Shown in pieces: positions 1-8,674 of a stretch of 46,637 nt of DNA (within the stretch, counting starts at the first letter, position 1; the number at the start of each line of letters is the position of its first letter). This DNA is from Lachnospiraceae bacterium (GTDB taxonomy: Bacteria; Bacillota; Clostridia; Lachnospirales; Lachnospiraceae). The stretch lies in assembly GCA_017539565.1 (NCBI GenBank), contig JAFYCS010000094.1, positions 1 through 46,637 on the forward strand. Direction: 5' to 3'. The notes beneath the pieces were generated by a model, which was given only the letters and a program-made list of their open reading frames with translations, did no database searches and was not told where the DNA came from. The position numbers were made by a program, and so were the translations under genes.

Positions 1-121
1 CCGACAGTCTGCTGTTTTTCGTGGAACGGCAGCGGATACAGTCCGGTCCGTATGGTTCAAATACAGTCAGTTCATCACGTCTTTCAAATATGATACGGTC
101 TTTTTCTATAGTGATGCTCAT
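1..121 (-). CDS. N-terminal fragment, probable family 31 glycoside hydrolase
   Basis: The gene starts with ATG at 121 behind a GGAAGGAG ribosome binding site and runs off the left edge, so only about 40 residues are visible. The piece with EPYGPDCIRCRSTKNSRLS resembles the first beta-strands of GH31 alpha-glucosidases and alpha-xylosidases, where a similar segment precedes the catalytic barrel. No catalytic residue is in the window, so the family call rests on this one motif. It diverges from an AraC-type regulator, a common arrangement for sugar-use genes, which suggests that the neighbour controls it. Confidence 0.45.
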   Translation of the reverse strand, partial: MSITIEKDRIIFERRDELTVFEPYGPDCIRCRSTKNSRLS

Positions 122-201
122 AAGTTTTCTCCTTCCGGGATGGTTTTGCTGACATTATATTGTTAAGTCCCAGTAAATTCTTGAATATTTATGTTATTTA
201 C

Positions 202-230
202 TTGCACTATATTGCTTTTTTCTATATCAT
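202..230 (+). promoter_or_regulatory. Candidate promoter of the AraC-type gene
   Basis: TTGCAC at 202-207 and TATCAT at 225-230 are separated by 17 bases and lie about 60 bases upstream of the regulator start. The surrounding 122-290 interval is AT-rich and shared with the divergent glycosidase gene. Confidence 0.35.
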
Positions 231-291
231 GATATCAACATGACCGGAACACGCCGGTTATTGGATCACCTACTTTATAAAAGGCAACGTG

Positions 292-1173
292 ATGAAGAAT
301 AAAACCTCATTACACACAGAAAACATAATACACAAAACCGGTTCCAGCCCTTTTTCCCTGCACCACACGATAATAGATCCGGATTTTAACAATGCCCTGT
401 ATCTTCATTGTCATCCGGAGGCTGAATTCTTCATAATGGAAAAAGGGAAAGTAGATTTTTATGTTGAAGGCAGCTACTACCGGCTTAAGGAAGGAGATGC
501 GATATTTATCCCACCCGGGATGCTGCATAACGCGGTTCGATGTGAAGGTGATAAAAAGCTTATAAAATACTCTGCCATCGTATTCTCCACTGAGCCTATG
601 GAACGTTGCTTTCCTGCATCCGGCAGTCCCTATTTTGAAGGACTCAGTTTCCACAGGCCGGAATGTATCTATACCGCTCTATCCGGGAAAAGTGAAAACA
701 AAAAACTGCTCTCCGAGATCAGTGAAATATTAAAATACCGAAATAAAGAAGTTTCTTCCTGTGAACTGACTATACAGGGCCTTTTGTTCGTATGCTGGCA
801 GGAACTGTATAATATCCACCTTTCAAAAATACATGCTGCAACAGACGACAACACTTTATCCAAAGATCTGTTAAGAAGCATGGACTATATGCAGCTGCAT
901 TACTCCGAGCCCTTAAGCCTTAAACAGTTATCGGAAATCTCCGGTTACAGCGAAAGCTACTATTGTCACAGTTTTCATGATTATACCGGAAGCACACCCT
1001 TTGAACATCTGAATCGCATCCGTATAGTAAAGGCCTGTGAGTTCTTAAGCACCACAGACAAAAAAATAACCGATATCGCTTCCCTGGTGGGATTCAACAA
1101 TATCAGTTATTTCAACCGTACATTCACTAAAGTGATGGGGGCCACCCCGTCGGCATACAGGAAGACGAAATGA
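292..1173 (+). CDS. AraC-family transcriptional regulator with N-terminal cupin domain
   Basis: A one-component transcription factor. Residues about 30-85 form a cupin-like sugar-sensing barrel (HCHPEAEFF, then EGDAIFIPPGMLH). The last 100 residues hold the double helix-turn-helix of the AraC family, ending in the typical DIASLVGFNNISYFNRTFTK and TPSAYRK motifs. About 293 residues is the normal family length. ATG at 292 is preferred because AAAAGG lies 7 bases upstream; a GTG at 289 is also in frame. It is divergent from the probable GH31 gene and likely activates it in response to a sugar. The ligand cannot be told from sequence. Confidence 0.9.
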   Translation: MKNKTSLHTENIIHKTGSSPFSLHHTIIDPDFNNALYLHCHPEAEFFIMEKGKVDFYVEGSYYRLKEGDAIFIPPGMLHNAVRCEGDKKLIKYSAIVFSTEPMERCFPASGSPYFEGLSFHRPECIYTALSGKSENKKLLSEISEILKYRNKEVSSCELTIQGLLFVCWQELYNIHLSKIHAATDDNTLSKDLLRSMDYMQLHYSEPLSLKQLSEISGYSESYYCHSFHDYTGSTPFEHLNRIRIVKACEFLSTTDKKITDIASLVGFNNISYFNRTFTKVMGATPSAYRKTK

Positions 1174-1176
1174 ACC

Positions 1177-2613
1177 TTAAATATACCCCAGAAACGCTTT
1201 CAGATTTTCATCATCGATAAGATCCTCTTTGTTAAGTCCGAAGGATCCGCCGGGAACGATCTTAAGGTAACGATCCAGGAACTCATCATAAGTTTTAGCC
1301 TCAAAGCAGTCCGGAGTTATGAAGAATTCCCTGCTGGCACCTGCAGTACGGTCACCGGCAGTAACATTTACCTTGTAGTCACCTGACTGAAGCTTCGAAA
1401 AAGCATATTTCTCCAGGCCCCATCCGTGGAGATCAACAGGCTTTAAGGGTGCGGAATAGGTATCCACAACCGGATTATTTCTAAGGGCCGCATCCTGATA
1501 ATCTTTTGTCAGCTTCTTTACAAAGTCTTCCGCGGAGCTGACGCTGTATACAGAGAAATCATCATTCTCATCATATCTTTTTACATATTCCCATTCGCCG
1601 TCAACCTGCTTTATAGAGTATTGGCAGAAACTCTCAAGCATCTCCTTTTCAAGCCAGCGGTAATCTTTCTTTACATTTTCGTATGCCTTATCCAGATATA
1701 CCTGAATGTCCGTGCCGAACTTAAACTTTTCTTCGGGATTGTAATTCTTAACTGTCTCTTTCGTATAGTCATACAGGAAATCAATAAACTCATCCGCGGT
1801 ACTTCCGTCGGTCCACTCCCTGACCTCCCTCTCTCCCCTGAATGTTCCCATCTCCATACCAAAGATGTATTGTCCGTGACGGGGCACGATAACATAGGGC
1901 GTTTTTCTTTTCATCTGGGTCACAGTGGCCCAGGGATAAAGCTCTCTTAATTTTTCCAGCGCTTTTTCGTAGTACACGCTGATATCCGTACCGTATTTAA
2001 ATTTATCGGGATCTGCTGAAGGATTCCTGTTAAGTTCCTCTTCGCGTTTTTTCTCCCTCAGACTTTCTGCTTCCCGTTCGTATACATCATCCGGACTTAA
2101 AGCTGTCCAGGCCCACACTTTGTCCATGCTGTAACTGGCCAGGGCCGATGCATAGATAAAGAGTCCTTCTTTACCATCGGGGAACTGATCCCATCGTCCG
2201 GCAGCCAGGCTTCCGTCAGTCATTATCAGCAGACAATACTGCTCGCTTTCAGGCAGATTTCCGTCCTTTAAGGATTTAAACTCACCGATCTTTACGCTGT
2301 ATTTATCTTCATCTTCGAAGCCTAAATTTATCTGCCGGATCTTTTCATCTTCCAGACATTCTGTCAGATCGTATCTTTTAAGGAAATGCCATTTGGCCAC
2401 TTCGCTCACATCAACAGAATCCGCCGTTCCCCGTCCGAAATGCCCGGCTAAAGTCTCACTATCACCGCTGTTCGGATACCATTGTCCTGCGGTATGACGC
2501 CCGTCCCTTAATTCAAGCAGGCAGAAATCTCCATACTCCGGCATATCATCTTTTTTAACATCATGAAATTCATTAAAAGCCAAAACCAGTTTTGTATGAT
2601 CGCATTTATACAT
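1177..2613 (-). CDS. Repeat-built protein of unknown function
   Basis: A 478-residue protein that I do not recognise as a whole. It has no signal peptide or membrane segment. Two copies of one module occupy roughly residues 20-50 and 115-147, each with an aromatic CLLxxxDG core followed by AGxW, similar in feel to DUF551-type modules. Two copies of another module begin near residues 200 and 297 with KFKYGTDISVYYEKA and KFKFGTDIQVYLDKA. It therefore looks like tandem duplication of two domains. The ATG has GGAG 8 bases upstream. It starts 21 bases after the MerR-methyltransferase stop and is probably the last gene of that operon. Its end lies 3 bases from the convergent AraC gene. Confidence 0.7.
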   Translation of the reverse strand: MYKCDHTKLVLAFNEFHDVKKDDMPEYGDFCLLELRDGRHTAGQWYPNSGDSETLAGHFGRGTADSVDVSEVAKWHFLKRYDLTECLEDEKIRQINLGFEDEDKYSVKIGEFKSLKDGNLPESEQYCLLIMTDGSLAAGRWDQFPDGKEGLFIYASALASYSMDKVWAWTALSPDDVYEREAESLREKKREEELNRNPSADPDKFKYGTDISVYYEKALEKLRELYPWATVTQMKRKTPYVIVPRHGQYIFGMEMGTFRGEREVREWTDGSTADEFIDFLYDYTKETVKNYNPEEKFKFGTDIQVYLDKAYENVKKDYRWLEKEMLESFCQYSIKQVDGEWEYVKRYDENDDFSVYSVSSAEDFVKKLTKDYQDAALRNNPVVDTYSAPLKPVDLHGWGLEKYAFSKLQSGDYKVNVTAGDRTAGASREFFITPDCFEAKTYDEFLDRYLKIVPGGSFGLNKEDLIDDENLKAFLGYI

Positions 2614-2634
2614 AGTCTACACTCCTGTCATCAT

Positions 2635-3816
2635 CTATTTCCTGCAGTGCCAGAAATAAGCAAAGGTTTCGATCACTACCTCTCCGTCCTTTTCCATCTT
2701 TTTTTCAAGGTGTCTTTCCAGCTTATCACGCTTAGAAATCATAAACTTTTCCTGCCCGTCAAAGATCTCCTTAAATTTGTCAAAGAGCTCCGCAGCATCA
2801 GTATAGTGCCATTTATTGGACAGTGTGACAAGCTCCACTTTATTAAAGTACTTCTTAAGCATTTCAACCGTGTCATCTGCCATTTTCTTTTTTGCAGCTA
2901 TCTTTTCATCTACAAATGGCGCCTTGATCTTAAGCTCCGTGAACACATCCTGCAGATAGCGATACCAGCTGTCCGCTCCCGGACAGTTATAGGAAAACAC
3001 ACCTTTACCAGACAAACATCCTGCCGCCCGGGCGACCATTGCCTCCGGATCCTTTAACTCATATCCCAGATAGTGGGCGATGATCATGCTGTATTCTTTA
3101 TTCTTTTCGATCTTTTCCCAGGCTGCATCTGTCTCCAGATCCTCGAATAAAAGGGATATCTTCACCCCCTTCGGAAAGCTGTCTTTATTATCGGCAAGAT
3201 ATTTTTCAAAATCATCTGCCCAGCCTCCCCGCACATCTACCGCATATATCTTTGAGCCTTCAGGTATCCTGTCACGGTTATTCCTCCACAGCTTGGCATA
3301 GCCGCAGCCCAGATCCAGTATCTTATCTTTCTTCTTAAACTCAAGAGAATCGAATATCTTCACATACCAGTCAGGTTCCTGAACAGTATGCTTAAGGGCA
3401 TCCCAGTGATGCTCATCAGCCTTACGGTCTATATTTATGCTCTGCACTATGGAAGCCACATCATCCCAGTCAAGCTCACTGCCTCTGCGCTCCAGCGCTC
3501 CGTTTATGGCGGCTATCACGTTATCTATCTGGCGGCGCTTTTCCTCCATGTTCTTAAGCTGCATGCGCAGTGCCTCTTCCACATTCACCGCTTCACCAGC
3601 CACCAGATTATCCCTTATCTCTTCCAGCGAAAAACCTATTGCCTTAAGCGCAACTATCTTTTCCAGTATCTGCAGTGATGCGTTGTCATAAAGCCTGTAA
3701 TTACCTTCCGAATAATCGGCTGGCTTAAGAAGCCCCTTCTCATCGTACAGGCGTACTGCCTTCTGGGATACTCCCGCTTTTTTGGCTATCTCACCGGATG
3801 TCATTTTCTTATCCAT
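2635..3816 (-). CDS. MerR-family regulator fused to a SAM-dependent methyltransferase
   Basis: Residues 1-75 are a MerR winged helix (GEIAKKAGVSQKAVRLYDEKGLL), followed by the family's dimerising coiled coil to about residue 110. Where a small effector domain is usual, the rest is a class I methyltransferase with the SAM motif KILDLGCGYAKLW near residue 165 and an acidic strand end in YAVDVRGGW. ATG at 3816 is chosen because GGAGAG lies 8 bases upstream; an upstream in-frame start lacks a site. It is the third gene of the ABC exporter operon. MerR proteins activate promoters with 19-bp spacers, and two such promoters occur nearby at 7547-7577 and 8575-8605, so it probably controls both. Whether the methyltransferase part is catalytic or only senses a ligand is unknown. 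Confidence 0.88.
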   Translation of the reverse strand: MDKKMTSGEIAKKAGVSQKAVRLYDEKGLLKPADYSEGNYRLYDNASLQILEKIVALKAIGFSLEEIRDNLVAGEAVNVEEALRMQLKNMEEKRRQIDNVIAAINGALERRGSELDWDDVASIVQSINIDRKADEHHWDALKHTVQEPDWYVKIFDSLEFKKKDKILDLGCGYAKLWRNNRDRIPEGSKIYAVDVRGGWADDFEKYLADNKDSFPKGVKISLLFEDLETDAAWEKIEKNKEYSMIIAHYLGYELKDPEAMVARAAGCLSGKGVFSYNCPGADSWYRYLQDVFTELKIKAPFVDEKIAAKKKMADDTVEMLKKYFNKVELVTLSNKWHYTDAAELFDKFKEIFDGQEKFMISKRDKLERHLEKKMEKDGEVVIETFAYFWHCRK

Positions 3817-3840
3817 TTTTATATCTCTCCGAAACAATAA

Positions 3841-3898
3841 GATTCTTCGTCGCTATGCTCCTCAGAATGACACGGCCATTTCACGCTCTGAATGACAC
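3841..3898. repeat. Dispersed hairpin repeat, degenerate copy
   Basis: 3841-3871 carries GATTCTTCG, then CTCAGAATGACA, and a second partial copy ends near 3898. It matches the GATCCTTCGCTTCGCTCAGG-type repeats elsewhere in the window and sits between two genes of the ABC/MerR operon. Confidence 0.7.
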
Positions 3899-3901
3899 AA
3901 A

Positions 3902-5701
3902 CTAACTATACATCTTTTCCTGTGCTTTGTACATATCGGCGTAGATGCCACCGGAGAGCTTAACCAGGCTGTCGTGGGTGCCGCGCTCCACTATCTCACC
4001 GTCCTTAAATACCAGCAGCTTGTCACAGAATTTACAGGAGGCCAGGCGGTGCGATATAAATATGGCAGTCTTATTCTTTACCATGCTGTTAAACTGCTCG
4101 TATATCTCCTTTTCGGCTATGGGATCCAGAGCTGCCGTAGGCTCGTCCAGTATCAGTACAGGGGCATTCTTGTATAGTGCCCTGGCCAACGCTATCTTCT
4201 GCTGTTCGCCGCCCGAAGGCTCAAATCCATTCTGGTCATAGTATCTGAATACAGGCGTCATAAGCCCCAGCTTAAGGGAATCCACTTTATCTTTTAAGCC
4301 CACTTCTTCAAGCAGCGGTATGAGCTTTTCATCAGAAACCTTATCCGGACTGTCACAGATAAGATTCTCCTTTATGGAGAAATTAAGCAGATAGAAATCC
4401 TGGAAAACTACGGAAAGTATCTTCATATAGCTGCTGTAATCATAATCCATTATGTTTACATTGTTAACGATTATCTCTCCTTCCGTGCATTCATACAGTC
4501 TGCATAAGAGTTTAATGAAGGTAGACTTTCCGGCACCGTTTAAACCTACCACCGACCAGTGCTCCCCGCTCTTTATAGTAGTATTGATATTCTTAAGGGC
4601 ATACTCTTTGCTTCCCGGATACTTAAAGGATACGTTCCTAAACTCTATAACGATGCCTTTTGAAACATCAGGATCCTTATCTCCCTTTTCCTCATATACA
4701 TTTCCTTCAACGTAACTGATGAACTTTTCCGAATATCCGCAGAATTTCTTTAATTCAAGTATCTGCTTAAGTACCATATTGATGGATGCAACGATGGTGG
4801 TAACCGCAGTTGAAAGCATCGTAAAATCACCTATGCCTATCTTTTTATTTATTACCATCACAGCCAGCATCAGATAGACAAGCGCTGCCGTTACCGCAAG
4901 ATTTATCTTGGAAGCGGTAATGTATTTCTGAGATTCCTTTGCATGGCTCTTATTTATCTCCGACTGTTTATCATTAAAGCCGTCAACCCTTCCAAGCATC
5001 ATATCCTTGGCGTTAAAAAGCCTTATATCTTTTCCGTACTTGATATCGGAAAGCCCGTGAAGCAGGTAGTGATAAGCCCTGTCCGTCACCGCAAGACGCT
5101 GTATCTGATCCATCTTTATCTTATTAAGCCTGCTCTCAAAAAAAGTATTGAGAGTGACATTTATGATAATAAGGAAGACCGGAAGCAAGGTATACCTGAA
5201 TACTATTGCAGCCGAAAGCAGGATGACCACGATATTTACCGTCAGTAAAGCTATAGCACTGAACAGTCCTTTTGAGCCCCCCGAGTATCCGGAATCGATG
5301 CCGGTCCTGGCATCTGCCAGACTGTCCAGGGTCTCCTTATTCTCGGTAGTCTCGTACTTAAGCTCCATGCTCTTTTTTCCGACAGCTGCTTCTAAGTGTC
5401 TGTCCAGCCCCGTATAGTATTCCCTGTCAAGTTCCAGGTCCGTAAATACAGTCACAATCTTGATCAGAAAATCCGCAAGCACCATAACAGCAGCGATCTT
5501 AATGATGACGGAGATATCAGCTTTTACCATGATGGCATCTATCATCATCTTAGGGCCAAACATGTTTATAAAGGGCTGTATCATCATGGCAAGGATCAGG
5601 ATCGCATACAAAAGATAAAAGCCTTTTTTATATTTCCTCATCGCGGATGCAAAGTATCTTATGGGTTTTGATTTGATGCTTTTATCATCTTTCTTCTTCA
5701 T
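3902..5701 (-). CDS. ABC exporter half-transporter, second subunit
   Basis: About 599 residues: an N-terminal membrane domain of several helices (first helix near residues 30-55) followed by a nucleotide-binding domain. The latter has Walker A GLNGAGKSTF, signature PSGGEQQKIALARAL, Walker B VLILDEPTAALDP and the H-loop FISHRLA. This is the type IV exporter fold of MsbA/MdlB-like proteins. ATG at 5701 is chosen because GAGGAGG lies 9 bases upstream; longer in-frame starts would overlap the previous gene by 80 bases. The start overlaps the stop of the first ABC gene by 17 bases, which implies translational coupling and a heterodimer. The substrate is unknown; drug or peptide export fits the MerR control. 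Confidence 0.9.
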   Translation of the reverse strand: MKKKDDKSIKSKPIRYFASAMRKYKKGFYLLYAILILAMMIQPFINMFGPKMMIDAIMVKADISVIIKIAAVMVLADFLIKIVTVFTDLELDREYYTGLDRHLEAAVGKKSMELKYETTENKETLDSLADARTGIDSGYSGGSKGLFSAIALLTVNIVVILLSAAIVFRYTLLPVFLIIINVTLNTFFESRLNKIKMDQIQRLAVTDRAYHYLLHGLSDIKYGKDIRLFNAKDMMLGRVDGFNDKQSEINKSHAKESQKYITASKINLAVTAALVYLMLAVMVINKKIGIGDFTMLSTAVTTIVASINMVLKQILELKKFCGYSEKFISYVEGNVYEEKGDKDPDVSKGIVIEFRNVSFKYPGSKEYALKNINTTIKSGEHWSVVGLNGAGKSTFIKLLCRLYECTEGEIIVNNVNIMDYDYSSYMKILSVVFQDFYLLNFSIKENLICDSPDKVSDEKLIPLLEEVGLKDKVDSLKLGLMTPVFRYYDQNGFEPSGGEQQKIALARALYKNAPVLILDEPTAALDPIAEKEIYEQFNSMVKNKTAIFISHRLASCKFCDKLLVFKDGEIVERGTHDSLVKLSGGIYADMYKAQEKMYS

Positions 5702-7517
5702 CTTTTTCATCCTCCTCTTTTTCAGCTTCCTCTCTGTAGAACTGCGCCTGGGTTTCATACAGTTCATAGTACTTTCCCTTTTTCTTCATCAGTTCCTCAT
5801 GGGTGCCGTACTCCACCAGATGTGAATCCTCGAACATTGCCACCTTATCGCAGAACTTCGTCGAAGATAATCTGTGGGAGATGAATATTCCCGTACGCTC
5901 ACCAATCAGATCGTTAAAGCTGGTATACAGCCTTTCTTCCGCCAGGGGATCCAGTGCCGACGTAGGCTCATCCAGTATTATCACCGGTGCATCCTTATAC
6001 AATGCCCTGGCCAGTGCCAGCTTCTGTTTTTCTCCGCCGGAAAAATCCACGCCGTCTTTCTCTATCACCTTCATTACCTGGCTCTTATCACCGTTTTCAA
6101 GCTTGGCAATCTTCTCCGAAAGCCCGCAGCGCTTAAGGCAGTCTTTTACTTTTTCTTCATCGGTATCACTTAAGCTTTTCATGGATACGTTTTCCGCTAC
6201 GGTAAAGGGATATTCCTCCACATTCTGGAAAACTGCAGAGAAATATCTGAATATCTCTTCCCTGCTCATATCCGCACATTCTTTACCGTTTAAAGTGATC
6301 TGCCCCTCTGCAGGTTTGTAGAAACCTGAAAGCAGTTTTATAAAAGTGGTTTTCCCGGCTCCGTTAAGTCCCACAACTGCAAGCCTCTCACCATACGGAA
6401 CGGATATCGAAACATGTTCAAGAGCATTTTTCTTCTGCCCTTCATAGCAGAAGCTCACATCCTTAAATTCAAACGCCGGTCTAGCTTCCATTGCAGACAG
6501 CTCCTGTGCCGGTATGTCTTTAACTTTGTAGCGGTTTATGAAAGCCCTGAAATCCTTTACTTCCAGCGACTGCCTTTTGATCTCCGTATACTCATGGATA
6601 AAGTCGCTCAACGCCTTTATGAAGATGTGCACCGCAGCAACATAGAGGGTGAACTCCGCTACCGTAAGCTTATCCATGGACAGCTGCCAGATCAGGAAGG
6701 CATAAAGGCTTACTTCCTCCAGCAGGGCTATAGGCATGCAAAGGGCATGGGATCTGAACCAGATGTTTCTCGACAGCTTATACTTAGCCAGTATATCCGA
6801 ATTGATCCCCAGATACTTCCTGTAGATCCAGTCCTTCATGTCATATACTCTTATCTCCTTTGCGGAGGTGAAGTGGTTTGTCAGATACCCCATATTAAAG
6901 TGCTTTCTCCAGTAAGGTCCAAGGGCATCCCATACCTGCTCCTTATCTTTAAGCTTGGTCTTATCCACCACCATAAATGAGAGTAATAAAAGTCCCAGCA
7001 GTATTACTATCAGCAAAGGGTGCAGGCCGGATACAAGGATCCCTGCCATGATCATCTGTACAATGAGCCTTGCGCATTTTACGGTAGAATCCATCATGCC
7101 TTCTATGCCCTGGGTCTTAACGTTCATGACATTCCTTATACGCTCATGTTCATCCAGCACCTTAGGATCTTCCATGTTGGCATACTCCATGGATGTCATG
7201 GTCTCCGTAAGCTCACGCTTAAAACGAACCAAAGCATGTTTCATTCTGTAAGGGGTATTGTTTTCGACATAGCCTGCTATAAGATATACGATAAGCATGA
7301 CTATGGAATTGATCCCGATCAGGATCAGAGTCTTATTAAGTGCATCACCCGTCGTCAGTGAATCGATGATGAGTTTTACCATCATCGGGATGATAAAAAG
7401 TGATACCGTCTCCGCTATGATGCCCAAAAGCTGAATGCCCAGTAAATGCTCATTCCCGCTTTTCATTCCGCGAATGACATAGGATAAGTTGCTGCAAAAT
7501 CCGTATTTTTCTTTCAT
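5685..7517 (-). CDS. ABC exporter half-transporter, first subunit
   Basis: A 610-residue fused permease and ATPase. The membrane domain covers about residues 20-310 and the ATPase follows with Walker A GLNGAGKTTF, signature FSGGEKQKLALARAL, Walker B VIILDEPTSALDP and ISHRLSS. The C-terminal tail is strongly acidic and basic (about 15 charged residues). It is the first gene of the operon, 30 bases downstream of a MerR-type promoter, and a purine-rich GGAGAGGGAAGGG precedes its ATG. With the next gene it should form a heterodimeric exporter. Neither half obviously lacks a catalytic glutamate (both have LDEPT). Confidence 0.92.
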   Translation of the reverse strand: MKEKYGFCSNLSYVIRGMKSGNEHLLGIQLLGIIAETVSLFIIPMMVKLIIDSLTTGDALNKTLILIGINSIVMLIVYLIAGYVENNTPYRMKHALVRFKRELTETMTSMEYANMEDPKVLDEHERIRNVMNVKTQGIEGMMDSTVKCARLIVQMIMAGILVSGLHPLLIVILLGLLLLSFMVVDKTKLKDKEQVWDALGPYWRKHFNMGYLTNHFTSAKEIRVYDMKDWIYRKYLGINSDILAKYKLSRNIWFRSHALCMPIALLEEVSLYAFLIWQLSMDKLTVAEFTLYVAAVHIFIKALSDFIHEYTEIKRQSLEVKDFRAFINRYKVKDIPAQELSAMEARPAFEFKDVSFCYEGQKKNALEHVSISVPYGERLAVVGLNGAGKTTFIKLLSGFYKPAEGQITLNGKECADMSREEIFRYFSAVFQNVEEYPFTVAENVSMKSLSDTDEEKVKDCLKRCGLSEKIAKLENGDKSQVMKVIEKDGVDFSGGEKQKLALARALYKDAPVIILDEPTSALDPLAEERLYTSFNDLIGERTGIFISHRLSSTKFCDKVAMFEDSHLVEYGTHEELMKKKGKYYELYETQAQFYREEAEKEEDEKDEEER

Positions 7518-7546
7518 AACCCTTCCCTCTCCTTTCTTTTAAGGAA

Positions 7547-7577
7547 AGGATAAGGGGTGCCCCAGGGGAAGGGTCAA
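7547..7577 (-). promoter_or_regulatory. MerR-type promoter with 19-bp spacer for the ABC operon
   Basis: On the minus strand TTGACC (7577-7572) and TATCCT (7552-7547) are separated by 19 bases, the long spacer that MerR proteins correct by DNA distortion. The spacer contains CTTCCCCTGGGG, identical to the spacer start of the promoter at 8575-8605. It lies 30 bases before the first ABC gene. Confidence 0.8.
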
Positions 7578-7586
7578 GCATAAATT

Positions 7587-8477
7587 TTAAATATTTTTTG
7601 ACATATATCCACAGGTAAAAGGGAAGAAATCAAACTTTTGGGTTCCGGTATGTACATAGCCCAGATCTTCATACCACTTCCGGAGGACTTTGTTTTCTTC
7701 AACTATACCAATGTTCATTTTAGTAAAGCCCATTTCAGCCGCCCTTGAAAGGGCATCAAACATAAGGATCTTACCGATATTCTTGTGACGGTGATCCGGG
7801 AGCACACTCAGATTATTAAGTTCACATTCCTGTTCAGTCTGAACAGATAATGAGTAATAACCGATCAGTTCGTTATCTTCAAAATACCCGAACATGGGAC
7901 GATGCTCACCATCAAGCTGCCAGTATATCCTTTTTTCATCCGTGGCAAATGCCGTAAATCTGGGCGCATTCTCCTGTGTAAAGCCGAACTCATCTGCCAC
8001 AGTCCCGAAGCTTTTCCTTATCACATTAACACAGTCAGCGATGTCCTTATCCTCTATCGCTCTTACCGGCCAGGGCAGTTCCTTTGTACTGATAATCGTC
8101 TCCGGCTTCTGATCCTTTACGGCTATCTGGTAATCATCCTCATAAACTAATGTCCCCGGTATATCATCACACTCGGAGATAAAAAGCTTTTTACCGTATT
8201 TATCTGCCATCCTGCGGTAAAAGACCATTTCATAAAACATACGGTTCGCTTTATCATTATCCTTATACCAGGTGATGGCGCCTTCCGGATTTCCCTGCTC
8301 ATAATAAGGTGGCACCGGCAGTACTTTTTCAAAATAAGCGCGGTTTCTCCAGTATTCTTTTTCTTCTTCTTCCGTAAGCAGCTTCGCATCAACAAGCTTT
8401 CCGACAGCTGTAAATAAGCCTCTGGGCTGCTTTGTAAGGTATGCAATATCTTCTGTATGGATCCTGTAATATCTCAT
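7587..8477 (-). CDS. GNAT-family N-acetyltransferase with an N-terminal extension
   Basis: A 296-residue protein. The last 140 residues form a GNAT fold, with the acetyl-CoA loop region NNLSVLPDHRHKNIGKILM and the closing strand KWYEDLGYVHTG. The first 140 residues (RIHTEDIAYLTKQPRGLF, then LVYEDDYQIAV) form a separate domain found before some acetyltransferases; its role is unknown to me. ATG at 8477 has AGGGGGA 5 bases upstream. The gene sits alone between the two MerR-type promoters and has its own standard promoter, so it may not belong to the MerR regulon. The substrate cannot be predicted. Confidence 0.85.
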   Translation of the reverse strand: MRYYRIHTEDIAYLTKQPRGLFTAVGKLVDAKLLTEEEEKEYWRNRAYFEKVLPVPPYYEQGNPEGAITWYKDNDKANRMFYEMVFYRRMADKYGKKLFISECDDIPGTLVYEDDYQIAVKDQKPETIISTKELPWPVRAIEDKDIADCVNVIRKSFGTVADEFGFTQENAPRFTAFATDEKRIYWQLDGEHRPMFGYFEDNELIGYYSLSVQTEQECELNNLSVLPDHRHKNIGKILMFDALSRAAEMGFTKMNIGIVEENKVLRKWYEDLGYVHTGTQKFDFFPFTCGYMSKNI

Positions 8478-8508
8478 AGTGGTCCCCCTAAATTTACTGA
8501 TACATGCT

Positions 8509-8537
8509 ATCTTAACGCACACATGGCAGTGAGTCAA
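8509..8537 (-). promoter_or_regulatory. Promoter of the GNAT gene
   Basis: TTGACT (8537-8532) and TAAGAT (8514-8509) with a 17-base spacer lie about 30 bases before the ATG at 8477. A GGGTATACCC palindrome sits a few bases upstream near 8547-8556 and could be an operator. Confidence 0.65.
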
Positions 8538-8574
8538 TAAACCGGGGGTATACCCGGGAATCTCCAAAAAAGTC

Positions 8575-8605
8575 TTGACCCTTCCCCTGGGGAATGCTTT
8601 ATAAT
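8575..8605 (+). promoter_or_regulatory. MerR-type promoter with 19-bp spacer for the phosphodiesterase gene
   Basis: TTGACC (8575-8580) and a perfect TATAAT (8600-8605) are 19 bases apart. The spacer holds the dyad TTCCCC-T-GGGGAA. CTTGACCCTTCCCCTGGGG is the exact reverse complement of the segment at the ABC promoter, so one MerR protein probably reads both. Confidence 0.85.
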
Positions 8606-8674
8606 TGCAAATATAGCGTGGTAGCAGCCTTACACACTGCTGCACGCGATTGAAGTAAATACGGAGGTACTCTC

